This document shows positions 32,766-45,079 of a DNA stretch of 64,000 bases, in pieces (the first letter of the stretch is position 1; each line of letters begins with the position of its first letter). This DNA is from Geosiphon pyriformis (lineage: Eukaryota > Glomeromycota > Glomeromycetes > Archaeosporales > Geosiphonaceae): positions 248,001 through 312,000 of the forward strand of contig JAAOMT010000586.1 of the NCBI GenBank assembly GCA_016748015.1, written 5' to 3'. The translations under genes and the position numbers were made by a program. The notes under the pieces were generated by a model. The model was not told the origin of the DNA, did no database searches, and saw nothing but the letters and a program-made list of their open reading frames with translations.

Positions 32766-34076
32766 ATGGCGTCTACCGACTCGCGAATTATTACAGAACT
32801 TACCGAAGAAGATCCGCTGAATTCGGAGTTAACCTTACCAGAAGAAGTCACAGAGAAGCCAGAGCTTACCTTAGAAGTTCCAGAGAAACCAGAGTTCACC
32901 GTAGAAGTTACCAAGGAGACAATAGAAGAGACAAAAACAAACAACGAAACGTTCAGCTTGAATGAAGAGGCCAGACAAAGAGCAGCTAATGCAGAACGTT
33001 TAGAGGCTGGAAAGAAAAAGAAAGATTTGGGGAATGAGTTTTTCAAGAATGGCAATATACAAGAAGGTAGTAGATATCCAACTACAGAGCGTTAATTGAT
33101 ATTAATTCGATCTTTCCTGGGAACCTCAAATGTACATATTATTTTCCCTTGCTATATTACGAAGCCCTTCGAAACTATCACAAAGTAAGTTGCGACTAAC
33201 ATAGCCGCAGATTTCAGTTACTATTTCAACTACACCCAAATTTATCTCAATCAAGTTCAATCGCTTTATTTCTAGGCGTTATTGGACCTAAATGGTCTTC
33301 AGAACAACAAAAGTTTTGCTATCTTTCGCAAGGACCAAAACAAACAACCTGATAAAGACCCTTTACAAGAAGATATAATCAAAACTGTAGCACTTGTGTA
33401 CAGCAATATGGCAGGTACTTATCATTATTCGTCAGCCCCCCCCCCATTTTGAAAAACTTGAGCTTCGCCATTTTCACACTGTATTTTGCTCTGTCTAATT
33501 CATAGCTTGTCAGATAAAACTCAACAAATCAACACGAGCGATTGAGTGTGCAAATCAGGTGAACCAAAATTATTGCCTAGTTTGAAATTTTGTTCTTTTT
33601 TAAGAAGCCCAAAGTTCTTTCTGGCAGTTCGTTAAAGACCTTCAATTTATATCGAAATCTCAATACCAACAAAGGCCTTAAAGAATGATCCAACGAACGA
33701 AAAAGCTCTGTTTAGACGTGCTCAAGCTTATATTAATGAAGGAAACGTAGACGGTGCTGAGGCAGATTTAAAGAAATTGTCCGAGAAAAATCCGGATGGT
33801 AATATATAATCATCGAATTTCGTATCAGGTGTCGCATTCAAATCCGCTGATATTATTTTTTTATGTTCAGATCCTGGAATTAAAAGAGAATGGCAAAGGC
33901 TTAAGCTTAAGGATAAACAACAAGAAAAAAAACAACGCCAAGATTTGAAAGGGATTTTTGAGCGATTGCGAAAACAGGAAGAAAAAGAGGAGGCCGAGAA
34001 AACAAAATTGTCATCTTCTAATTCCAATAATGCAAATGAGCCAAAAATTCAAGAGCTAGATCCAGATGAAGAGTAA
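32766..34076 (+). CDS. TPR protein resembling the TTC9 family
   Basis: Six exons give an unbroken 280-residue protein: 32766-33066, 33165-33184, 33276-33414, 33506-33558, 33675-33798 and 33871-34076. All introns are GT-AG and 72-116 nt, and phases match at every junction. After a Glu/Pro/Thr-rich N-terminus comes KDLGNEFFKNGNIQEALRNY and ALLDLNGLQN, then VALVYSNMAACQIKLNKSTR, ALKNDPTNEKALFRRAQAYI and DLKKLSEKNP. These form about three TPR units at residues 80-225. A Lys/Glu-rich helix (REWQRLKLKDKQQEKK) and an acidic end follow. The layout is close to TTC9-type and FKBP-type TPR proteins, which bind partners such as Hsp90; no isomerase domain is present. The 20-bp second exon is unusual. CpG is common here, unlike in the transposons. 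Cellular role not assigned. Confidence 0.82.
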
Positions 34077-35013
34077 ATTTTAAGCTGTAGATGAACATGA
34101 TATTGTAGAAATTCGGTTCTTTCTGTAAGTTAACTATCTGCCTATGAAATTGATCATCAATTTAAAATTACTTTACTCTCCATCAATAGCAAATCTTTTC
34201 AAAAGTACGTGCCATCAGCCGATCTTCTCATTATTTTCACGCCCAAAAGATTAAAATAGATTTTTGATTTTTTTTAATAGTATCTAAAGATAGTAGATGA
34301 GATCGCATTTTCAAGGTTTTTTTAGGCTTAGCATCTTCATAACCCGATTCTTAAGCTTGATGATTGACAGAGTACACAGCAGCTACTAAAAAAAAATCAG
34401 ACAGCTTGATTCTGTAGATCCTGATCTTCGCTTTTTATGTTATTGCACGAGGCATATGACCAACCGCTGAACTATGAGTAGTATGCAGGAGGCAAGAACA
34501 CGGAGATTCGAGAATAAATGTGAAATAATTTATACAAGAATTTAAAAGATGAAAGCTTGTCCTCAACTGGAAAATCCGACAATCGAGAAGGTATCATAAA
34601 ACCTTTTATCGAAAAATAAAGGATCTAAATTACAGTGGTGATTATCTAAAAGCTGGACTTGGATTACAAACAGAGAAAAAGAGAAACATTTAAAAACCCC
34701 TATTTCTCTAATAAATTCATGATTGAAACAAAGATCTTCAGGTGCTGTCGTTCCGTCAACGTTTCCCCGAAAATAAAAAGGGGTAGATCACGGGTGCAAC
34801 AACAGTTACTTTTCTAGTCATTTCTAGACTAGATTGTGTGTTCCTTTAAATAATCTGATCGATAATGTCCACCAAAATGTTTGAATATCCTCGCATCAAG
34901 AATATTATGGGGTTTTCTCCTCAAGTTGTAAAAATTTCCTGTATCTTTAAACCAGATTTTTAAGCCCCACTCCTGGATTTTTTTCTTTAATTGAAAAGAA
35001 GCCTATTTCAATC
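34077..35013. other. Intergenic region between convergent TPR and Mo25 genes
   Basis: 937 bp holding both 3' UTRs. It has a balanced composition for this window and no open frame that I can support. I found no tRNA or other RNA gene. Confidence 0.6.
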
Positions 35014-37107
35014 TCAATCCTGAGCCTGTAATGTTTGAATTTGTTTGAGCAAAAATTTCTTTTCGTCATTGAATTGCTCGTCATCTTTTCATTAAGATTT
35101 ATCCGAGTAGAATGGGAATTAGTTAATAAAATCAGAGCCTGGTATAAGTTAAACCAAGCTATGACATACCGTGCCGATCATTATGAAAGTTACTCAAAAA
35201 AGTGATCAGTCTATCGCGATTCTTATACAAAATGTCGAGGATCGGTCTATTTTTGTTTGGATTCGCAACAAAGATCTGCGAATACAACAGAAAGATTCAA
35301 ATAGAGATTTTTGTAATCTAAAAAAATATCGAGTAAAAAAATTTGTTTAACCTTGAACACGTGAAAAGCCTCGAATTGAATATTTCGGCTTTTATCTTTC
35401 AATAAATTCATCATTAATTTCAGATTTTCAGGGCTCGCAATGTAACGAGTCATGACATTAAAATTACAACGATCAACCAGAATTTCACCGAGTAACTATT
35501 TTTTGATGTTTTTAAAGTAAGCGAAAGTAGTATATGAACCATTAATTAGCCAATAGTGAAGGAACGCCACTTACTTTGAGTGATTGCCGTTTTGTTACGT
35601 AATTGTTTGATTTCAAAAGTTTTGAATAATACTCGAAAAACTATTGAATTCAAGTGAATAATTAGGTAATGAAGTTTTCCACCATTAAAACACATTGTCT
35701 GTTCAATTATTATTAAAGAAAGTCTTTACCTTTTCATAGTTAGTATCTAAAAATTCTGATACTAACATTTTATGTCGCGTTAAAATTTCCTATGTAGGTT
35801 GAGTTAGTCAGTCAGTTAGTTATTTAGTTATTTAGTTAGTTAATTGGTTAGCTTGATTGAAAAAAAGTCGATCATGTCAAAATTCAAATTAAAATATATT
35901 TACCTTGAAAGTAGCAAAAGCATCACTTGCCATATCAAATGTGCTAACTTCCACATAATCAAAGAAATTATAAAACTCTGGGGAATACAAAATGATTTTG
36001 GTCAGTGATTCATGTCGTAGACATTCTCGAAGGATCATGCCGCAATTGAGAGCTATTTCAGGATTTTCATATCTGGAAAAGAATGATTGAAAAAATTGAT
36101 CAAGAAAAGTTTTTGGTTTTCAGAAAGAAAAAATTTAAAGAGAAAAGCCAACCCTTTGAGTAATGTAAAAAGAATCTCTCCCCGATTTCTTAGATAATCT
36201 ACGGTCGGTGTGAGTGCTCCAATTTGTCGTCTTAGCAGATTATTAAATATTTGTGATACATCTTTTTTGGCCTAAAAAGAATTTGGAAAAGAGGACAAAT
36301 TAGAAGAAATATTAAGGGATGGATGAAATTATTATCATCAGGTAGAATTATAAGATAAGATTTCTATTATTTAACAATTTACCTCAAATTCAAAACGCCA
36401 TATGTTGAGTACTAGCAATTGAAGTAAATCATTATTATAAACTTCTTGAGCTAGTTGTGCAACGGTTTCAGGGATGGGTTCACTCTCTAGGATCGATGAG
36501 TTTGATTTGATTAGTAAAAAATCGACTGCTATGATTGATCACTATTATCACCTTAATTCCAAATATCAGAGATAAATAATTCTAAATTACCATTATCTCC
36601 ATAGAGAATGAGTTTCATAGTCGCCAAATTTTTGGATATCTCTTCACTTGCCTACGAAATAACATTGGGTGAGGACCGCTCTTCTTATCTTTTTCGCTAA
36701 GCAAGGATTTTGTTTGTAAAAATGTTTCTAGAGGTCAGGAAAACACTGGACTAATAGTTGTGAACTAAAGATTGGGGATTTCAAAGAATTGGAAACAAAA
36801 AGCCCAAAAAATCGAATAATAAAAAGGTGCATTATGAAAATTACGGGTTTTTGTGGTGATATCGGTTTATTTTGACAGTGAGCCCATAAAACTAGGGTGA
36901 TTAAGTTTAAGAATTTTCCATGTTTTGTTCTGTTGGTTGAACTGATAAAAAAAAAGGAAGTACCAACCTAACAAAATGTATGAAATTATTTAAAAAAGAT
37001 ATACAAACCTTTTTCTTTTCTAGGCCATCCAGTTTGTTAATGGCTTCTTTGACGTTCTTCACTAACTCATGCGGGGTTTTTTGCTTAGGTTTAAAAAGAA
37101 AAGCCAT
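35014..37107 (-). CDS. HYM1: Mo25/Hym1-family scaffold protein
   Basis: Ten exons on the minus strand give 332 residues: 37107-37009, 36651-36591, 36486-36383, 36271-36153, 36072-35904, 35789-35730, 35640-35575, 35495-35352, 35275-35170 and 35084-35014. All introns are GT-AG and the phases agree. The length matches the usual 330-345. Conserved blocks in order: [134 protein letters not shown] and [11 protein letters not shown]. Mo25 proteins activate GCK/STE20-type kinases; in fungi Hym1 acts in the RAM/NDR kinase pathway for polarity and cell separation. The 357-nt first intron is the longest and may hide a small extra exon, since animal Mo25 has about ten more residues there. Confidence 0.93.
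35801..35855. repeat. GTTA-type tandem repeat in a Mo25 intron
   Basis: Runs of GTTAGTCA and GTTATTTA units repeat in the 114-nt fifth intron, next to its 3' splice site on the minus strand. Confidence 0.65.
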
Positions 37108-38050
37108 GCTGAAAGAGGTTTATTATATATAAGAATTTGAGAGTTATAAGTTATTGAAGAGCAATTAAAGGTATCCAAGTACTTTCTTTTGTGATAACAG
37201 TTAGGAAAGATTATAGAATGGGTTTGTTTAAGTAATAGAATTCACTTGTAAGTCTGAAAAGATGTCTTATTTATTTGGGATTTTTATGGTCGCATGGAAA
37301 ATTTAATATAATTTTTCACTAACAGAGGGATGATGGTTTCACTGCAGAAGAGTCAGGTAACTGACCGTTAGATAAAAAAGTTTCATTATCTTTTTTTTAT
37401 TTATTTATTTGTTGTTATATTAGATTTTTTATCGTTAGTCTTGAGAAACCATCCCCGAAATTCCAGGAATTCTGGTTAAATGGGAATTTAAAGTTTGAAA
37501 GTGTAGCACTTACAAGATGATATCATACACGAGACGAATGAGAATTTTAAATGTTAGTTTTATTTAGTAAAGCTTTTTAGATTTTATGGAAATCCTGGCT
37601 TTTTCAAATAAAAATGTTAAAAAAATAGTTTCAGGGAAAAAAATTATATATCTCAAATTCAAATCATTCTCTTTGTCATCCCTTTTATGTCACGACAAAA
37701 TTTATCCGTTCAACTAATATCACAATCAAAGATTTATTTCAAGCGTTCCATGAACTGTTTTTTTAAATTATATACAGGAAATTAAAACAAAATAACGTGA
37801 TCTCAACTATATAAAAACTTTTTTAACGGATATTATACATATCATAAGTAGAGTAAGTAGAATTAGAACAAATAAAAAAATATAAATTAGTTACGATTCT
37901 TCTTTATACAACTATTTTGAAAATGTTGGTTTCACTTAACCAGATATTTCACTCCTTAACTATTCTGGTTTTCGTTAATGTGACATTTTTGTCCTCTTTG
38001 AGTCCTTAATTGAAGAGCCTGGCCTTTAATTCATTTTTCTACTAAACTAA
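37108..38050. other. Upstream region of the Mo25 gene
   Basis: It contains the presumed promoter and 5' UTR. It retains some CpG up to about 37990 and then turns AT-rich. I see no open frame, repeat or RNA gene. Confidence 0.5.
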
Positions 38051-40289
38051 TTAATAGTTTTTTTGTTTATATTTCAAAATATGATATTATTTTTTTTCAG
38101 CAATATTTGTTGAAATCACTTGTTGAATATAAGATACTTAATCAAAAAATAAAATATACATTTGTATCATGTTTAATATCTTTGCAATGTTGTTTTTACT
38201 TTAAATTTTTTAAGTTTTTACAAATACTGTAAAAAACTGTGTAAGATAATATAAGTAAATGTATATTGTTGTAAATAATTTATAATAAAATACTATAATA
38301 GATCATATATATGTTTTGTTTTTGGCAATTTTTTATAATATATATATATATATATTAATTTTATAATGCAAATTATTAATATTAAAAATAAACCAAAATA
38401 TTAAATCTGGTTTCTTTTTAATAACCAAAAATAAATAAATAAATAAAATTATCAAAAAATAATAAATAAAATTATCAAAAAACCAATAAACTTAAATTAT
38501 AAATCTTATTAAACATAATAATTTATGCAATTAAAGTTAAAAAAAAAACCCAATTTAAAATCAAAAAATATATAATATAAGATAAAAAAAACAACAATTT
38601 TGACATAAAATATTGAATTAATAAACTAATTTATAAAAATTTTAAAATATAATAAATAACTTAAAAAATTTTTCTAATAAACCAAAAAAAAAACAGTTTT
38701 ATAAATAAAACCAAATAATATTATTTATTATATTATTATTATTATTTAAAAGTTTTTTATTAAATATAATTTTTCTTAAAATATTAATTTTAATAATATT
38801 ATTATTAAAAGTTTTTTTGAATTTAAAAATAACAATACTGTATTTTTAATAATAATTAAAGTTAAAAAATAAAAAATAAAACAAATTTAAATATGTATTT
38901 AAATAATTATATTTTTAATTTAGTTTTAAAAGTATTATATAAAAAAATTTTAATCTTCTTTTTTTTATTAAAATTAATTAACAAATAAAAACAATTTTAA
39001 AAGCTTTAAAAGTTTTAAAATATAGATTTTATATAAAAAAACTTAAATAATAATTGAAATTTTTACCAATTTTTTTAATAATAACAGTATTATTCATAGA
39101 ATAAACAAGAAATAATTAAATATAATATAATTAACTAATTATATAATAAAAATTACCAAATTATATAATATTAAAAATTTTAACAATAATTTAACAAAAA
39201 TTATATTTTAAAAATCTTATATTATAAAAATTTATATATATATAATAAAATTATTAAAAACAAAAAAAACAAACAATTTCAATTTAATTTTTATTAAAAT
39301 AACTTTTATAATTAACAATCTAATACTTAAAATTAAATTTTTATTTAAAATAAAATTCATCAATTAAATTATTCAAATATTTAACTTTATAAATATATAT
39401 TTATTTTATTAAAATTCAATTATATTTTTATTTAATATTATTAGTATTAATATAATATTATTAATAATATTAAAACAATAGTTTTTAATTATGATTATTA
39501 ATAAAATATTAATTTTTATTTTCTTTGGGTTTTGTTTTATGTTTACTAATTAATTAAGAAAAAAATATTAAGATTATAATATTAAAAATTGTTTGGTAAA
39601 AAATGTCAAAAAAAATATAAAACATAATTAAAAACTAGAATTGTTTATTAAAAGAATAAAAAACACCAAATAATTTAGTAATTATATTAAAAAAATTAAA
39701 TATTGAATATTATTTACTATTATCATTAAATTTTTGTCTATTATAAAAAAAATTCAATTAATCAAATCTTTAGATTATTAAAATTTTTAAATAATATTAC
39801 TAATTAAGAACACTAAATTATATAATTATATACAGAAAAATTTTTTACTTATAACAAAAAACAACAAATCTAATTTATCAACCCAAATATTTATTATAAT
39901 ATCTAAAAAAATAGTTATATTTTTATAAAAAACCCAAAATTATTTTATTTTTAAAATTATTATATTATTATATTTTTAATAATATTATTTAAATTTTATT
40001 AAAAATCATATTAAAATTTATAGTTAAACCAAAACTTACTCTTTAAAACTGTTTTAAAAATACTTATTTATTAAATAAATTTAAAAAATATTTTTAAAAA
40101 TTTAAATTATAGTTATTTATATCTGTATTATTGTAATTATTATTTTTTAAATCTGATTTTAATTTTATTATTAATTAAAAAAATATCGAATTAAAAAAAA
40201 ATTTAATAAAAATTTAAACTTAATTATATTAATAAATTTATTATTAATACTATTTATTATTAATACTATTTTTTTTTTTATTAAATTTA
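38051..40289. other. AT desert with one dispersed repeat copy
   Basis: It is almost pure A and T and has no coding sense. It contains repeat copy 2 (39130-39900) and short TA runs (38336-38354). It abuts the 3' tail of LINE copy C. Confidence 0.55.
39130..39900 (+). repeat. Dispersed AT-rich repeat, copy 2 of 3
   Basis: It aligns with copy 3 through TTAAAACAATAGTTTTTAAT (39467), then TATTAATAAAATATTAA, ATTAAGATTATAATATTAAA, TTTGTCTATTATAAAAAAAA and the surrounding order of words. Confidence 0.55.
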
Positions 40290-40403
40290 ACAAGTAAAGT
40301 TCAAATGCCATCTAGTGCAATACATCAAACTAAGTGATCTAAACTAGCTGCAAATTATGTACTTTCTACACATGACCAGCCACTTGGACTGATCAGAGCA
40401 ATA

Positions 40404-43400
40404 CTACAAATCTATTTGAACAGAAATCATACTATCTACACCAGAAAAAAAACAGCAATGTTTACAAAAACCAAAGCAGACACCAAGTGCCTCAGCAATC
40501 CCAAACAACCTAATTACTCCAGCTGAAAACATACATGACAAACCATAAGTCACAGAATACACAGAACCATCAAGTGGAATCAAACTGTTCTTTTCCATTA
40601 AAGCTTTATATTTAGCCTTAACCAACCAAATATCTATGTGGTAGGCAGCACCCAATTCCCAAACAAAATCAACAATAAATTTTCTCACAGTCTTGGCATC
40701 ATCCAGAATAGACATTGCTTCCTGAACCCAATCTTAAACAAAAAGCCTTTGCTCACAGTAGTATACAATACATTATCAGACACACACAAAGAAAGCACCT
40801 GCAAGATGCGAGATAAAGGTGAATTCAAACCAGACACACAATACCATTTGGCCAGATAAGACATAAGAATGTTTTTATGGGCATCAAAGTCAAATGTACA
40901 AACAAAAAAGTGATCAGAACTTTTCACTTCATCACAGTGTAGACACAAAACACTCAGATAAGTCTTATTATACAAATGCTTTCACACAGCAACTGGTAGA
41001 TAGTGGTAAAGAGCTTTCAAAAAATAAGAGCACAAACTAGCTGTAGACTTATTGATAAAGCCGGCCACCATATGGGAATCAGAGTGCCACACCAAAGCAG
41101 TATGAGACCAATCCACATCACCAAGTAAACTGTTATTAATAACATCAAAATCAAGACCAACCTTCCAATAAACACAATTAACAAACCTAAAAATCTCACA
41201 AACAAAATGATGAATATTTCCAAACACTGCCATCCCACCAGCCTTGACAAACCTCTCCTTAACCAACACAGAAAGTGCCAGATCAGAACTCACAGCCAGA
41301 TTGGCTAACTTATTAGCACATTCATTACTTATAACACCTGAATGCCCTTTAATCTTGCATCAAAAAACATCAAGCCACTTTCCTTTAATTATATTAACAA
41401 TGCCACACCACTCTATCCAGCAGCAGTTGTAAAAGTCCAGAGACACCAGAGCAGATTCAGCCACACATGCATCCAGGGCAGTCTGACTGTCTAAATAAAC
41501 CACTACTGAACTGTCAGAAGGAACACACTCCAAAGCCAAAGCAATTGCCTGCAATTCCACCATAGTCGAAGACATTATTCCACTAATTCTAGTACCAATA
41601 CCCAAATTCAGATCAGAGAAGTAAGCAGCAGCACCACACTTTATCTTACATAAACCCAAATTCTTCAATAATCCATTCATGTAAACACTAATAACCTCCA
41701 TATTAGCAGAATAAAGACATTGATCCAATTTGGAGACCTCACCTGAGCTGTAAACATCCAGAGCCTGCAAACCTGCATTGTACAAGTCATCAGATGGAAA
41801 AAAATGCTCCAAAAAGCCACAAACCAGAGTGAACCAACAAGGGACCAGGTCTTTTGGATCAAGTTTCTTCCAACATCAAAAGCTTTTCTAATCAAAAACC
41901 AACTCTTTTTTAGTGTACAACTGCTCAGCAAAGACAACCCCAGATCTTTTAAGAGAGGAAAAAACATTATAGAACAAAAAAGTTCTTAGGACTGTAGACA
42001 TTAGTGTCTCACCAGAAAAGCAGAACACAGTAACAGAGAGATTGCCAAAAGACATATCATAGTCCAAAAAATCCTAACAACACCTACCAAAAAATTATTA
42101 ACTGGACTGACATGTAACTTAACTGGATGACATAGAGGGTGAATAGGTGACCAACCCAGAACTTGAAGATCCAAAGATCTATGATTAAATAAATGACTAA
42201 GAACACCACCAGCATTTAAAAAACACAGCACAGAAGCCATCTTGTATTCAGTCTGCAACTGTTCAAAAAATTTCAAGCCATACAAAGATGGATGATGAAA
42301 AGCCTTATTAGGAAAGTCTTTTGGAAGTCCAGACTTAAGCTTTAAGCCCCTTCTAATCAACATATCCCACTTCATATACACACTCCTAAAAACAAAACTG
42401 AATTGAGTCCTATAACTGACAATGGGTTGCAATACAGCTGACACTAGATAAAAAACTGCTTGTCCAAAATAGCCTTTTTTAGAACCAGATTGACAAAAAA
42501 CCTGATGTCTGCATGTGCTTTAGCCAAACTGGGTTTGGACAAATTCTCGGATAACAAATAAATGCCAAGGTACTAATGAGACTTCTTTTTGTAAGTGACT
42601 GAAATCAGCAGACCACTAATTAATAATGATGCATTACCAATCCTCTGATTAATAGGAATGGTCACAGTTTTCTCATTATTGATTGAAATGTCATTTATCA
42701 TGAAGAATTCACTTGCTATGTCCAAAATATACTAAATGATGGCCTAACTGCTACCCACCCAAATAATGTCATCAACAAATGCACCAGCCACCAGAAACAA
42801 AGTTAAACTGTTTTGGTTTTCTACTCTACCTGTTTTAGTAACAAATTTAGTATCAATTCAGTATTCACACAAACTCTCTTGCCTCTTGACCTTACACAAA
42901 AGAGGATCATAAAAGATTCTCCACAGCAAAGGAGAAAAAATTTCATCCTAGTCAAAACTATCATGTATCCAGTACTCATTAGTCAGACTGAAATCAGTCA
43001 TAATACAATTAATGTGATCATTGTGAATAGAACCAAAAAATCTAATAAAACACTCACATATTTTAATTTGAACCAAACTATTATATAAGTGATGCCAACT
43101 CACAGAATCATAGGCTTTACACATATTCTGCAACACAAGCCAAAGTTCACAATCCTTCTCTAAAGTATCTTCAACAACTGAGCCAATGACAAAAATAGGA
43201 GACTGAGTAGTAATGCCCTTAAGCACAAAAAAATTGTTCTTACAAAGAACATTGAATAGACAGTACACTGATGAAATATCAGAGAGCAACTTAGAAAGAA
43301 TCTTATGAACAGTCTTAATTAATGCAATCAGCCTAGTATTTATTAAAACACCCTTCCACTCATAGGGCTTAGAAATCATTAACACCCAAGCTTTTTTCCA

Positions 43401-45060
43401 ACAATAGGAAACTGACTTATGCACAAAACAAATGTTCAAAAGATCCAGAAGCAAGCTTAATACAGATTCATCACAATGTTTCTAAAGTTTATTTGAAATA
43501 TCAGACAAGCCAGCAGCTTTACCATCTGGTAAATCCTTAACCATACGCATCAAGTCATCCAAACTGATAGCATCCATTACATTAGAAAAAGCATCATTAT
43601 CGACATAATTCAATGACAGGTATTAACACTGTCACAAATTGGGAACATTCTTCAACATGGCCTTCTTTCTTGTCTAGCCTTCTATTATACCATCCACCTT
43701 ACTCTTGACTTCCACTGAATTCAAAATCAAAATGCCATCAGAAACCAAATAATCCAACACCACTTTGCAGAATGAACATTCCAAAACATTATGAATTGTG
43801 TGGTCTTTGTTTACCACAAAATCCTCCATTCTTTTTTTGATAGCTGATTTAATGCCTGACTCTTTAGTTCACAATGACTTGGCAAACTTAAAGGCACAAT
43901 AAGATCTTCTCATACCATAGAGAGCAAAACAGACACAATCCAACCTTACACCAAAGCACACAAGATCCCATACAACTAAAGCTTTGTTATTATCCAGAGA
44001 AATCCAGTGTTTTAAAAGAGATACAAATTGGCCAAAGTTTACCTTGCAAGAAGTCTTGACAATTCTTGAAACCAAAATTTCCAGATTATGCAACTTGGAA
44101 AACTCCTTGGTAAACATCCTATTATAACCCTTAAACCATTTTTTTTTGAAAACATCATTAGCTGAAAAAATCATTACTTTGCAAACAATGTCCCACATAG
44201 CATCCAGATTAGAGAATCTTTTGGCCAACCTAAAATTGTCTAAAAACATGACAGTATTGGCTGCAGTAGCATCCTTAAATTCACACTATTTCACTTCATC
44301 CACATTTTTGACATCATATTTCTAACAATTTTTATTTGTCTGTTTGCATAGTAAACTTAACTGAATATCAAACAAACCACCTAAACTCATGGAAGTGAAA
44401 ACTGCTTTGTGATCAGTATCAAAATAGTCTTCAACACTGGCCACACTACCATTTATTATAGCACTGCCCAAACTTGAAAAAACGAAAATATAATTGAGAG
44501 CTTTAGCAACACCACAAAAATTGGTCCATGTAGGCACCTTAGCAAACAAATTTCCTCCTAAAGAATCAACTAAACCTAAATCAAAGCATTTCCTAAAACT
44601 TGCATACTTCCAGGCACTGTCTTTATTGAAATCATCACTCAAAATTACAAAGGAGGATTCATTTACAGCTTTTGCAATTAGAGAGTTGATATCTTTAATT
44701 TGAGAGAACCAAACACCAGATAATGCACCAGCATAAAGTCCCAAAATTAAAACAGAAAGCTTATTTTTAAAAAGCAACCTGACAGAGAGGAGACATCCTG
44801 CCAATTCAGAAACTTTGCACACATGCCTTGCCAAAAAATTGTTCATAACAATAGCAACCCCAATACTCATGTAACCAGAATCCATATCAGACATAAATAC
44901 CTGAACACCATTGAATTTGTTGACAATTCATGGCCAAATCTTGCTCTTAAGTTTTGTCTTCATGAAAATTGAAACCAGATTGTCCATATCTTTGTGCCAT
45001 CAAATAACATCAGCCTGTTTGGCTGGGTTATTCAAGCCCCTAATATTGCATGTGGCTATT
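40404..45060 (-). pseudogene. LINE C ORF2: endonuclease, RT with intact FVDD, RNase H
   Basis: APE-type endonuclease (about 45050-44330): CNIRGLNNPAKQADVI, FMKTKLKSK with Lys in place of the catalytic Glu, LSDDFNKDS, NYIFV and DTDHKAV. RT: VLMISKPYEWKGVLI, ALIKTVHKILSKLLS, TQSPIFVIGS, LQNMCKAYDSV and AGAFVDDIIWVG with the FVDD box at 42768-42779. RNase H (41812-41360): VYMNGLLKNLG (Asn for Asp), MVELQAIALALE and YLDSQTALDA. The Cys/His cluster CLHCDEVKSSDHFFVC is near 40910-40960. Frame changes near 42950, 41830 and 40720 and some stops disrupt it. The endonuclease and RNase H substitutions mean it is not fully functional. Confidence 0.88.
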
Positions 45061-45079
45061 TTTCAGACAAGATTGGTTA

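Noticed and set aside
33067-33089. A 23-bp first intron in the TPR gene
   Set aside because: It would keep the frame open but is far below usable intron size and would insert about 25 residues into a TPR helix. The 98-nt intron ending at 33164 gives a direct match to TPR sequence.
34077-35013. A possible tRNA or small RNA between the convergent genes
   Set aside because: I could not fold any segment into a cloverleaf with CCA-adjacent acceptor pairing or see A/B box sequences.
35247-35453. Minus-strand open frame continuing beyond exon 8 of the Mo25 gene
   Set aside because: The extension after FEAFHVFK is intron sequence; a GT-AG intron (35351-35276) leads into FVANPNKN, the expected continuation.
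38051-40289. AT deserts as inserted mitochondrial DNA
   Set aside because: I see no rRNA, tRNA or respiratory gene remnants, and the composition grades into decayed LINE sequence.
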